A DNA stretch of 8,274 nucleotides from an uncultured Bacilli bacterium (GCA_944329505.1 CALVIJ010000036.1:1-8274), one strand, 5' to 3'. Positions 1 to 5,624 are shown, counted from the stretch's first letter. Translations and numbers: made by a program. The notes: a model not told the origin generated them from the letters alone.

Positions 1-390
1 ATTCCAGGCTTTTTTCTTTTCATTTTTAACCAATGCTTCTCGAATAAATTCTTGAAAGAAAATAAGTCCAGCAAACGACCATAAATTCTTTAAAATACTT
101 AGTATATCTTTTGAATATGGTGTTTTTTCGAAACCGAAAATTAATCCTAGTAAAAAATAAATGATTATGTAAATAATAAGTGCGATTATTAAACTTTGTG
201 TTTTATCTTGCTTTCCTTTAACTCTTAAATTCGAATCTCGACTCAAGAAAATGGCTACTGCACATAATATTATCCACATAAAAGGATGAATTATTTCATT
301 ATAGTAGTCGAGGTTTAATGGAGCAATGACAAAGACATTTAAAACAAAATATATAATCAATAAACCATATATCATTAAGTTGTTTTTCAT
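1..390 (-). CDS. Multi-pass membrane protein, N-terminal part (cut by window edge)
   Basis: This open frame starts inside the window and runs off the left edge, giving 130 residues with no stop, so the C-terminal part is missing. ATG at 390 is preferred because AAAGGGG at 398-404 lies 7 nt upstream; an ATG two codons earlier is too close to it. Hydrophobic segments lie at about residues 5-23, 35-50, 66-86 and 102-113. Lys/Arg-rich loops (for example RVKGKQDK) suggest at least three or four membrane helices. A motif GFEKTPYS near residue 86 precedes the fourth segment, which ends in QEFIREAL. I do not recognise the family with certainty. The style recalls the N-terminal membrane region of some large signal-peptidase-like proteins of gut Bacilli, and it sits next to four secreted proteins. 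A role in processing or exporting them is therefore a guess. No catalytic residues are visible in the part present. Confidence 0.75.
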   Translation of the reverse strand, partial: MKNNLMIYGLLIIYFVLNVFVIAPLNLDYYNEIIHPFMWIILCAVAIFLSRDSNLRVKGKQDKTQSLIIALIIYIIIYFLLGLIFGFEKTPYSKDILSILKNLWSFAGLIFFQEFIREALVKNEKKKAWN

Positions 391-439
391 ATTCATACCC
401 CTTTTTATAATAGTTAGCCCACTATTATTACTATAATGA

Positions 440-468
440 ATTATAACATAACATTTTGAAGTTGACAA
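440..468 (-). promoter_or_regulatory. Sigma-A-like promoter of the edge membrane protein
   Basis: On the minus strand TTGTCA (468-463) is followed after 17 bp by TATAAT (445-440), with TGT directly before the -10, an extended -10. Transcription would start near 432-437. The leader then forms an 8-bp hairpin, ATAATAGT/ACTATTAT, with arms at 421-428 and 407-414, before the ribosome binding site. Confidence 0.7.
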
Positions 469-520
469 CTGCAAACCATAAAATTTTGTAATCTATTTTG
501 ATTTTTGACGATTTATAAAC

Positions 521-554
521 AAAAAAAGAAAAGCTTTAAAAGTTTTTCTTTTTT
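521..554 (-). terminator. Intrinsic terminator of fibre gene 1
   Basis: A long A/T-rich inverted repeat has arms at 522-536 and 540-554, with one G-U pair and a 3-nt loop. On the minus strand it is followed by TTTGTTTAT. It begins within the stop codon of the 553-1113 gene and separates it from the edge gene's promoter. Confidence 0.75.
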
Positions 555-1113
555 ATGCTTGTGATTGTACAGCATCTACTGTAATAGTAACACTAGCTGA
601 AGTAGCAGTTCCAACAGATTCTGCACTAGCAAGGAATTCAGCTTTAACTGTCATAGTAGCAGTTTTGCTTGAACCAATAGTAGTTGGTGATGCTGGAGTT
701 ACTGTAAATTGGATATTACCTTTTCTAGCAACTAAAGCAGTTCCATCTTCGTCACTGTCCATAGTAACAACTGGCTCTTGTAAATCAGCAGAAATAGTTC
801 CGTTATTTTGAATTGTTAAAGTAAATGTAACTGTATCTCCTGGTTGGTTTAAAGTTGCTGAAACATTTGCATTGTGTCCATCACTGTAAGTGATTTTTCC
901 AGTTGGATTTGTTGCTCCTGGTACACCTGCAACGGCGTCAACAACTCCAGGTCCACTAGTTTTATTTTGGTCAAATGATATATCCCATGATGAATTAATC
1001 TCAGCACTTCCGTTAATTGTTAATTGTTGAGCGAATGCAGCATATCCTACTGCCATTACAAATACTACAGCTAATAGTGCTCCAATTAAAGCATTTTTGT
1101 GTTTACTTTCCAC
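553..1113 (-). CDS. TasA/CalY-like secreted fibre-type protein, paralogue 1
   Basis: The gene encodes a 186-residue secreted protein starting at GTG 1113, with AGGAGGG 7 nt upstream. The N-terminus is a signal peptide: basic KHK at 4-6, a hydrophobic core at 8-23 and GYAAFAQQ at 23-30, with a likely cut after AFA (28). The mature protein starts LTINGSAEI and SSWD, followed by a Gly/Thr/Pro-rich stretch (about 50-75). A beta-rich domain then carries PGD at 91-93 and IQNNGT at 101-106. The AAF signal end and the 'PGD...NNG' pattern resemble Bacillus TasA and CalY (camelysin), extracellular fibre proteins cut by SipW; this is a motif-level match only. No LPXTG motif or C-terminal membrane anchor is present. 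There are only a few Lys or Arg residues in the mature part. It is the last of four tandem paralogues and has its own promoter and terminator. Confidence 0.85.
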   Translation of the reverse strand: MESKHKNALIGALLAVVFVMAVGYAAFAQQLTINGSAEINSSWDISFDQNKTSGPGVVDAVAGVPGATNPTGKITYSDGHNANVSATLNQPGDTVTFTLTIQNNGTISADLQEPVVTMDSDEDGTALVARKGNIQFTVTPASPTTIGSSKTATMTVKAEFLASAESVGTATSASVTITVDAVQSQA

Positions 1114-1141
1114 TTTTGTCCCTCCTATAATAATTTCTATA

Positions 1142-1194
1142 AGTAGTTTCCTTACTCTATTATTGATATTATCACATTTTTAAATGCAGTTCAA
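1142..1194 (-). promoter_or_regulatory. Promoter and 5' hairpin leader of fibre gene 1
   Basis: TTGAAC (1194-1189), a 17-bp spacer and TAATAT (1171-1166) preceded by TGA form an extended -10 promoter on the minus strand. The predicted start near 1158-1160 lies 2-4 nt before a small hairpin at 1156-1142 (AGTA/TACT arms). A conserved AAATTATTATAGGAGGG then carries the ribosome binding site. Confidence 0.7.
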
Positions 1195-1203
1195 GAATAA
1201 AAA

Positions 1204-1229
1204 AAGAAAAAACGTAAAAGTTTTTTCTT
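1204..1229 (-). terminator. Intrinsic terminator of fibre gene 2
   Basis: A perfect 10-bp inverted repeat (AAGAAAAAAC at 1204-1213, GTTTTTTCTT at 1220-1229) has a 6-nt loop. On the minus strand it runs into a T-rich tail. It lies 11 nt after the stop codon of paralogue 2 and just upstream of the promoter of paralogue 1. Confidence 0.8.
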
Positions 1230-1240
1230 CTTTACACAAA

Positions 1241-1810
1241 TTATGAAGCTTGTGTAGCTGTTGTAGTAATTGTAATACTTGATGAAGTAACTGTACCAAC
1301 GCTTTGAGCAGCGCTATCGAATTCAGCAGTTACAGTCATTGTAGCTTCTCCACCACCATCAATAGTTGCTGGAGTTGGTGCAGTAACTGTAAAGATAATA
1401 TTTCCTGCTTTAACAATTAAATCGTCTGGATTTGCATCAGAACCAGCACCAGATAAACTAACAACTGGTTGACCTAAAGCGGCTTTAATATCACCTTTGT
1501 TTTGAATTGTTAAAGTGAATTTTACTTTATCTCCTGGTTGAATTAAATCAGCAGAAATTGTAGCATTTTGATCACCACTGTAACTAACTTCTCCTGATGG
1601 AGCAGTAGTTCCATTAGCTCCAGTAGTTGGTGTAACAACTCCTGGTGCATCAGTTGTTTTTGTAGTATCAAAACCTACATGCCAATTTGAAGTAATTTCA
1701 GCACTTCCGTTAATTGTTAATTGTTGAGCAAATGCAGCATATCCTACTGCCATTACAAATACTACAGCCAATAATGCTCCGATTAAAGCATTTTTGTGTT
1801 TACTTTCCAC
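1241..1810 (-). CDS. TasA/CalY-like secreted fibre-type protein, paralogue 2
   Basis: This 189-residue paralogue starts at GTG 1810, with CCTCC/GGAGG at 1818-1822 placed 7 nt upstream. Residues 1-39 are identical to those of paralogue 1, including GYAAFAQQLTINGSAEI. Over the first 113 bp the DNA differs at only four positions, all synonymous. From residue 40 onward the proteins diverge (SNWHVGF against SSWDISF). The Gly/Thr-rich segment at about 52-78 is followed by the beta-rich domain with QPGD at 91-94 and TIQNKGD at 101-107. The last strand pattern (TMTVTAEF) is shared with paralogue 1. Family assignment rests on the same TasA/camelysin-like motifs. It has its own promoter and terminator, so it can be expressed independently. 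Confidence 0.85.
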   Translation of the reverse strand: MESKHKNALIGALLAVVFVMAVGYAAFAQQLTINGSAEITSNWHVGFDTTKTTDAPGVVTPTTGANGTTAPSGEVSYSGDQNATISADLIQPGDKVKFTLTIQNKGDIKAALGQPVVSLSGAGSDANPDDLIVKAGNIIFTVTAPTPATIDGGGEATMTVTAEFDSAAQSVGTVTSSSITITTTATQAS

Positions 1811-1836
1811 TTTCTTCCCTCCTATAATAATTTCTA

Positions 1837-1889
1837 AGTAGTTTCCCTACTCTATTATTGATATTATCATATTTTATTTTTCTTTTCAA
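1837..1889 (-). promoter_or_regulatory. Promoter and 5' hairpin leader of fibre gene 2
   Basis: TTGAAA (1889-1884), 17 bp, then TAATAT (1866-1861) with an upstream TGA. The leader starts with a perfect 5-bp hairpin, AGTAG-GGAAA-CTACT, at 1851-1837, followed by the same AAATTATTATAGGAGGG as paralogues 1 and 3. Confidence 0.7.
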
Positions 1890-1954
1890 GAGAATTTTTT
1901 AATTTAATTTTTTAATGATAAAATACCTATTGATTTAAAGAGTTTTTAAGATGT

Positions 1955-1985
1955 AAAAAGCTTAAACGTTATTTTGTTTAAGCTT
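1955..1985 (-). terminator. Intrinsic terminator of fibre gene 3
   Basis: A perfect 10-bp stem (AAGCTTAAAC at 1958-1967 and GTTTAAGCTT at 1976-1985) is followed on the minus strand by TTTTT (1959-1955). The upstream arm contains the stop codon and the last sense codon, so the terminator is built into the gene end. Confidence 0.85.
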
Positions 1986-2535
1986 GAACATAATTCATTG
2001 TTACAGTTAAGTCAGCAGTAACATTTTGAGCGTTGTCTTGTCCTTCTGCTTTATCAACAAACTCAGCAACAATTGTTACAGTGTCTCTTCCACTACCGGC
2101 TGTTAGAGGATTAACAGTTGGTTTTGTAACTGTATATCTGATATTTCCATCTGCACTAGTAGCAACTAAATCTTGAATATCCATGCTTGGAGTAGTACTT
2201 GTTAAAACGATATCATTTAATCTTGCATCTAAAGTACCAGCGTTTACGATTGGAACTACAAATGTTACTTTATCTCCTGGGCTAATTAATTCAGCAGTAA
2301 AAGTAGCAGACAATCCACCTTCTTTAACATTAACAGATCCTGATGGAGTTGTTCCCATTGTAGATGATGGGGTTGCTGATGCACCATCATTTTCCATATG
2401 AACATCCCAATTTGAAGTGATTTCAGCACTTCCGTTAATTGTTAATTGTTGAGCAAATGCAGCATATCCTACTGCCATTACAAGTACGACAGCCAGTAAA
2501 ACTCCTATTAACAAATTTTTGTGTTTACTTTCCAT
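1978..2535 (-). CDS. TasA/CalY-like secreted fibre-type protein, paralogue 3
   Basis: This 185-residue paralogue starts at ATG 2535 (the others use GTG), with GGAGG at 2544-2548, 8 nt upstream. The signal peptide (MESKHKNLLI... GYAAFAQQ) and LTINGSAEIT match paralogues 1 and 2 closely. The mature part then follows a second subtype: SNWDVHMEND (41-50), LSATFTAELISPGDKV (75-90) and VNAGTLDARL (97-106). Those motifs are shared with paralogue 4 rather than with 1 and 2. The C-terminus ends NYVQA, again like paralogue 4. No anchor or sorting motif is seen. A secreted beta-sandwich protein of the TasA/camelysin type is the best guess; I cannot tell whether it polymerises. Confidence 0.85.
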   Translation of the reverse strand: MESKHKNLLIGVLLAVVLVMAVGYAAFAQQLTINGSAEITSNWDVHMENDGASATPSSTMGTTPSGSVNVKEGGLSATFTAELISPGDKVTFVVPIVNAGTLDARLNDIVLTSTTPSMDIQDLVATSADGNIRYTVTKPTVNPLTAGSGRDTVTIVAEFVDKAEGQDNAQNVTADLTVTMNYVQA

Positions 2536-2563
2536 ATTTTCTCCCTCCTATAATAATTTAAAT

Positions 2564-2612
2564 GGTATTTCTACCCTAATATAATGTTATCATATTTTAT
2601 TTTCATTTTCAA
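2564..2612 (-). promoter_or_regulatory. Promoter and 5' hairpin leader of fibre gene 3
   Basis: TTGAAA (2612-2607), 17 bp, then TAACAT (2589-2584) with TGA directly upstream. The leader hairpin is GGTA-GAAA-TACC at 2575-2564. Its stem differs in sequence from those of paralogues 1 and 2 but keeps pairing, and it precedes the shared AAATTATTATAGGAGGG. Confidence 0.65.
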
Positions 2613-2650
2613 GAAATTTGTATACATATTTACAGCGATAAATTTCAATT

Positions 2651-2679
2651 AAAAAAACTTAAGCCTATCTGCTTAAGCT
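2651..2679 (-). terminator. Intrinsic terminator of fibre gene 4
   Basis: The stem CTTAAGC (2658-2664)/GCTTAAG (2671-2677) has a 6-nt loop. On the minus strand it is followed by seven T (2657-2651). The stop codon of paralogue 4 (2675-2673) lies inside the stem arm. Confidence 0.85.
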
Positions 2680-3173
2680 TGAACATATGTTAAATTCATA
2701 GTTACACTACTTGTTTTATTGTCAGGTGTAGTTGTATAAGATTCATTAAATTTGACAGTTATCGTAAATGTTTGAGTTTGACCTGCTTCAATAACGTCGG
2801 ATTCACTAATTCCAGCATAACTATATTGAATAGCATCATTATTTGAATTGGTAAATACGATTGAATCTAACTTGGCATCTAAAGTTCCAGCATTTCTAAC
2901 GGTAATGTCATATGTTACACTACTTCCTGGTTCAATAAGTTCGGCTTCAAAAGTGGCACTTAAATTATTTTCACCAACTGAAGCATTAATATTTTGGCCA
3001 TTTTGCAATTCACTATTTACAGAAATATCTTCGATATGAACATCCCAACTTGATGATATTTGAGTGCTGCCATTGATGTTAAGTGTTTGAGCAAATGCAG
3101 CATAGCCAATTGCCATTAAAAGTACTAAGGCTAGTAAAATCATGATTATTGTTGATTTGTGTGTGTCTTCCAC
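2673..3173 (-). CDS. TasA/CalY-like secreted fibre-type protein, paralogue 4
   Basis: This 166-residue protein is the shortest and most divergent of the four. It starts at GTG 3173 with GGAG (3182-3185) 8 nt upstream. The signal peptide is MEDTHKSTII... AIGYAAFAQT, followed by LNINGSTQI and SSWDVHIED (41-49). EPGSSVTYDI (81-90) and VRNAGTLDAKL (92-102) align with the second subtype represented by paralogue 3, and the C-terminus again ends YVQA. It lacks the Gly/Pro-rich insert of paralogues 1 and 2. It is the first of the four in transcription order, directly downstream of argS. Its promoter lies in the 58-bp gap, and no separate terminator for argS is evident there. Function is inferred as for the other copies. 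Confidence 0.85.
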   Translation of the reverse strand: MEDTHKSTIIMILLALVLLMAIGYAAFAQTLNINGSTQISSSWDVHIEDISVNSELQNGQNINASVGENNLSATFEAELIEPGSSVTYDITVRNAGTLDAKLDSIVFTNSNNDAIQYSYAGISESDVIEAGQTQTFTITVKFNESYTTTPDNKTSSVTMNLTYVQA

Positions 3174-3188
3174 AATTCCATCTCCTAT

Positions 3189-3231
3189 CTTGGTATTAAT
3201 ATACCATAATTATTAATTATTTTCAACCAAG
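3189..3231 (-). promoter_or_regulatory. Promoter of fibre gene 4, with palindrome over the -10
   Basis: TTGAAA (3226-3221), 17 bp, then TATATT (3203-3198) with an upstream TGG. Unlike the other three, the -10 is embedded in an inverted repeat, TGGTAT-TAAT-ATACCA at 3191-3206. An outer pair CTTGGT (3189-3194)/ACCAAG (3226-3231) can form an alternative longer stem. This could be an operator, or a weak structure at the end of the argS transcript. Confidence 0.55.
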
Positions 3232-4917
3232 TTACATAGTTTTTGGAATATGAATGCCTAACAAATCTAGAAGGGTTTTTAATACTAAATTATTATAAGT
3301 TAATACAATGTTATAATCATTTTTGATTTGTCCTTCTAAATTAGATACATGATTGTTTTGGTAAAAATTATTAGCAATAACAGATAATTCGTATAAATAA
3401 TTGGCAATTATATGAGGTCTTCTTTCTTTGGATGCCTCATCTATTACTTTACTTACTTCTAATAATTTTAAACGTAAATTTCTATCGGTATCATTATATA
3501 TTTTATCTGATAGTTCTCCATCATTTTGTGATAAAAGTTTATTAATTCTTAAATATGTATACAAAATGTATGGACCTGTTTTACCATTAACTTCACTAAA
3601 TTTTTTGATATCAAAAATGTAGTTTCTCGTTAAATCATTTTGAAGATCCGCAAATTTTAAAATTGAATTTACAATTTTGTCTAAATCTTCTGTAGCCATA
3701 TTTTGGTTTTCAGGTCTTAATTTTATAAACTCTTCTTTTACTTCATTAATTAATTCTTCAAGTTTTAAAGCTCCACCAGTTCTAGTTTTAAATGGTTTAT
3801 TATCTTTACCATTAACAGTACCATTTCCATAATGAATTAATTTCCCATTATAAATACCGGTTTTTTTAGCTACTCTGAATACTTGAGTAAAGTACATACT
3901 TTGACGAGCATCGACAACATAAAGAATTTCATCTGGGTGAAAGTCTTTTTGTCTTTGCCAAATTGTTCCTAAATCAGAAGTGGCATATAAATAAGCTCCA
4001 TCACTTTTTTGAATTATACATGGTGGAATATCAATCTTATCATCTTCCTCTTTGACGTCAATTATTTTTGCACCATTATCAAGTTTTACACAATCTTGTT
4101 TGTCTAAATAAGCCATCATTTCTGGAAATTGTTTATAGGCATCACTTTCGCCATACCAATAATCAAAATGAACATCTAGATAATCATATATTCTTTTGAT
4201 ATCTGAAACAGATAAGTCGAATATTTTTTTCCATAATATTTGATAGTTAGGATCGCCTTCTTGTAATTTTTTTGTGATTTCAGCACATTCTTGACGAACT
4301 TTTTCATCTTCTTTACATAAACCACTCATTTTAGGATATGTAACGTTTAGATATTCTAAATCAAATTCAATGTCTTCATATTTTGTGTCTGGAAAATCGT
4401 GAATAATACCGTAAATAACTTGTCCCATTTGTGCACCAATATCACCCAAATGCACATCACCAATAGTTTTGTTTCCTTTAAATTTTAAAATATTATTTAT
4501 GGCTTGACCAATAATAGCTGTTCTTAGGTGTCCAACGTGTAATGGTTTTGCTACATTAGGTCCTCCATAGTCGATAACTATTGTTTCGTTTTCTAAAGTA
4601 GCTCCTAATTTTTCTTTAGTCATCAATTCTCTTAATGAACTATTTATTAATTTGTCACTGACATTGATATTGATAAATCCTGGCTTAGACACATTAATTT
4701 CTTTGAAGATATCTGAGAAGTTTTGGTTTTCTTTTATTTTGTTTGTAATTTCCTCAGCTATAACAAAAGGGGCTTTGTGATATTCTTTTGCTAATTTGAA
4801 GGCATCATCACATTGAAAATCAACACCTTCAATGTTTGATTTTACAACTTTTGTTTTGTAATCATAATTTAATTCTTTTAAAGTTTCATTTAAAATATTC
4901 TCTAATTGTGTGTTCAT
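3232..4917 (-). CDS. argS: Arginyl-tRNA synthetase
   Basis: This is a class I aminoacyl-tRNA synthetase of 561 residues, a normal length. In the cytoplasm it charges tRNA-Arg with arginine using ATP. The N-terminal Arg-specific domain covers about residues 5-85. The catalytic Rossmann fold contains the HIGH motif as HVGHLRTA (127-134) after GGPNVAKPL. The KMSKS loop is the degenerate KTRTGG (377-382), typical of ArgRS. The C-terminal DALR-type anticodon-binding helical domain is about 440-561 and ends LLGIHIPKTM, as is usual for the family. ATG 4917 is supported by GGAGG at 4925-4929, 7 nt upstream. The gene is controlled by the T-box leader immediately upstream. The next gene downstream, fibre gene 4, follows after 58 bp with its own promoter. 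Confidence 0.98.
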   Translation of the reverse strand: MNTQLENILNETLKELNYDYKTKVVKSNIEGVDFQCDDAFKLAKEYHKAPFVIAEEITNKIKENQNFSDIFKEINVSKPGFININVSDKLINSSLRELMTKEKLGATLENETIVIDYGGPNVAKPLHVGHLRTAIIGQAINNILKFKGNKTIGDVHLGDIGAQMGQVIYGIIHDFPDTKYEDIEFDLEYLNVTYPKMSGLCKEDEKVRQECAEITKKLQEGDPNYQILWKKIFDLSVSDIKRIYDYLDVHFDYWYGESDAYKQFPEMMAYLDKQDCVKLDNGAKIIDVKEEDDKIDIPPCIIQKSDGAYLYATSDLGTIWQRQKDFHPDEILYVVDARQSMYFTQVFRVAKKTGIYNGKLIHYGNGTVNGKDNKPFKTRTGGALKLEELINEVKEEFIKLRPENQNMATEDLDKIVNSILKFADLQNDLTRNYIFDIKKFSEVNGKTGPYILYTYLRINKLLSQNDGELSDKIYNDTDRNLRLKLLEVSKVIDEASKERRPHIIANYLYELSVIANNFYQNNHVSNLEGQIKNDYNIVLTYNNLVLKTLLDLLGIHIPKTM

Positions 4918-4939
4918 ATTTTATCCTCCTTTTTAATAT

Positions 4940-5160
4940 AAAAATCCCTATAAAATAAGGACGAGCCATGGACCCGCGGTACCACCTTACTTCATAGAGA
5001 TTCTATGCAACTTTAATCTTTAATGCAGATTGTACAAACAGCTAACCAATTTATAATAATTAGTAAGGAACGCGTTCATAAAGGTATATTGCTAGGCTTC
5101 CACTAATCCCAGCTCACTATAAATATACTGATTTTATTACTATTTTCCTCATTGCCTTGC
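4940..5160 (-). promoter_or_regulatory. Arginine T-box riboswitch leader
   Basis: The conserved T-box TAAGGTGGTACCGCG lies at 4989-4975, with the UGG bulge that pairs with the tRNA acceptor end. The competing terminator stem pairs 5002-4985 with 4960-4943 and runs into five T at 4944-4940. Stem I closes with TGAGGAA (5151-5145)/TTCCTTA (5070-5064). Its distal part carries AGTGAGCTGGGATTAGTGGA-type conserved sequence. In the 3' side of the specifier loop, GAACGCG (5077-5071) offers CGC (5074-5072) as the Arg specifier codon. Uncharged tRNA-Arg is expected to stabilise the antiterminator and turn on argS. Confidence 0.95.
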
Positions 5161-5165
5161 AATTA

Positions 5166-5194
5166 ATTATATAAAATTATATTTGTTTTGTCAA
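5166..5194 (-). promoter_or_regulatory. Consensus sigma-A promoter of the argS leader
   Basis: TTGACA (5194-5189), exactly 17 bp, then TATAAT (5171-5166) is a perfect match to the vegetative consensus. The start would be near 5158-5160, at the beginning of the T-box leader. Confidence 0.9.
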
Positions 5195-5282
5195 ACGGAT
5201 TTTTTATTATTATTCATATTTGTTATTTTATATCATATTATGATTATTATCAACCAGGAAATTTTGTTATCAAGCGAGATAC

Positions 5283-5311
5283 AAAAAGAAAAGTCCATGG
5301 ACTTTTCCTTT
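5283..5311 (-). terminator. Terminator after the two micro-genes
   Basis: GAAAAGTC (5288-5295) and GACTTTTC (5300-5307) form an 8-bp stem with a CATG loop. On the minus strand it is followed by five T (5287-5283). It ends the micro-gene transcript. Between here and the argS promoter (about 5195-5282) I see nothing else. Confidence 0.8.
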
Positions 5312-5313
5312 AA

Positions 5314-5433
5314 TTAAAAGAATACAGACCCTAGTAAAATCGCTAATAAAATGTATAGTACTAAAATAATTAAATAACTATTATTATTGCATGGTCTTTC
5401 ACATGGTCTTTCGCATGAATTATTGCAAGACAT
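5314..5433 (-). CDS. 39-aa Cys-rich single-helix micro-protein (YjcZ-like)
   Basis: This short frame begins at ATG 5433 with AAAGGAG 5 nt upstream. The N-terminal 18 residues hold four cysteines in a repeated pattern: MSCNNSCERPCERPCNNN, where CERP occurs twice. A hydrophobic helix follows at 20-39 (YLIILVLYILLAILLGS) and ends in VFF. The layout of a short polar N-terminus plus one membrane helix with I/L/V and small residues resembles the tiny YjcZ-type proteins of Bacillus, linked there to sporulation. It sits 19 nt downstream of a second such gene, and a strong terminator follows. The role is unknown. The Cys/CERP repeat is not a feature I know from YjcZ and could bind metal or form disulfides. 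Confidence 0.7.
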   Translation of the reverse strand: MSCNNSCERPCERPCNNNSYLIILVLYILLAILLGSVFF

Positions 5434-5452
5434 AATTACTCCTTTCTAGGGC

Positions 5453-5536
5453 TTATAGATAAGCTCCAAGTATGATTATTAAAAGAATAAATAATACTAA
5501 TACGATTGCTGCTGAACTTGTTCCGGTATTACACAT
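5453..5536 (-). CDS. 27-aa single-helix micro-protein (YjcZ-like)
   Basis: The frame starts at ATG 5536 behind AAAAGGAGGAT, a strong ribosome binding site centred about 10 nt upstream. The product reads MCNTGTSSAAIVLVLF and continues ILLIIILGAYL. It is therefore a short polar head with one Cys and a single membrane helix covering most of the protein. This closely follows the tiny YjcZ-type family (FALIVVLFILLIIVGA-like core). Those proteins are usually missed by gene finders because of their size. It is the first gene of a two-gene unit and is preceded by a sigma-K-like promoter, consistent with mother-cell expression late in sporulation. Its function is not established. Confidence 0.75.
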   Translation of the reverse strand: MCNTGTSSAAIVLVLFILLIIILGAYL

Positions 5537-5566
5537 ATAAATCATCCTCCTTTTTACCTTTCACAT

Positions 5567-5593
5567 TATTTTATGGAAAATTTCGGTTTGTGT
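5567..5593 (-). promoter_or_regulatory. Sigma-K-like promoter of the micro-gene pair
   Basis: On the minus strand AC (5593-5592), 16 bp, then CATAAAATA (5575-5567) fits the sigma-K pattern (AC, about 17 bp, CATANNNTA) better than the sigma-A consensus. The match is short, so this is a suggestion backed mainly by the YjcZ-like products. Confidence 0.4.
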
Positions 5594-5624
5594 GAATACT
5601 TATGGGTAAAAATAAATAAAAATG

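Larger units (their letters stand above)
1001..2600. repeat. Three direct repeats of about 170 bp (signal peptide, leader and promoter block)
   Basis: Copies lie at about 1001-1174, 1698-1869 and 2423-2600. Each covers codons 1 to about 38, the ribosome binding site, the leader hairpin and the promoter. The first two copies differ at 4 of 113 coding positions and at a handful of leader positions. The third is a little more divergent, and the fibre gene 4 region is related only at protein level. The repeats could recombine and delete or fuse fibre genes. Confidence 0.85.

Noticed and set aside
1..390. CAAX-protease (CPBP) reading of the edge protein because of QEFIRE
   Set aside because: The family needs an EExxxR motif and later His motifs; the visible sequence has a single Glu in a different arrangement.
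521..554. A/T homopolymer runs as phase-variation tracts
   Set aside because: The runs lie in terminator stems and tails outside coding sequence and are explained by termination.
2183..2401. 72-aa plus-strand open frame
   Set aside because: It lies wholly antisense to fibre gene 3, has no ribosome binding site, and exists because of that gene's codon pattern.
2848..3039. 63-aa plus-strand open frame
   Set aside because: It is antisense to fibre gene 4 and reads as a shadow (its sequence resembles the other antisense frame because the genes are paralogues).
553..3173. LPXTG-anchored or pilin-type (sortase) surface proteins
   Set aside because: None of the four has an LPXTG-like motif, a C-terminal membrane helix or a basic tail.
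3428..3622. 64-aa plus-strand open frame
   Set aside because: It is inside argS on the opposite strand, with no ribosome binding site or promoter.
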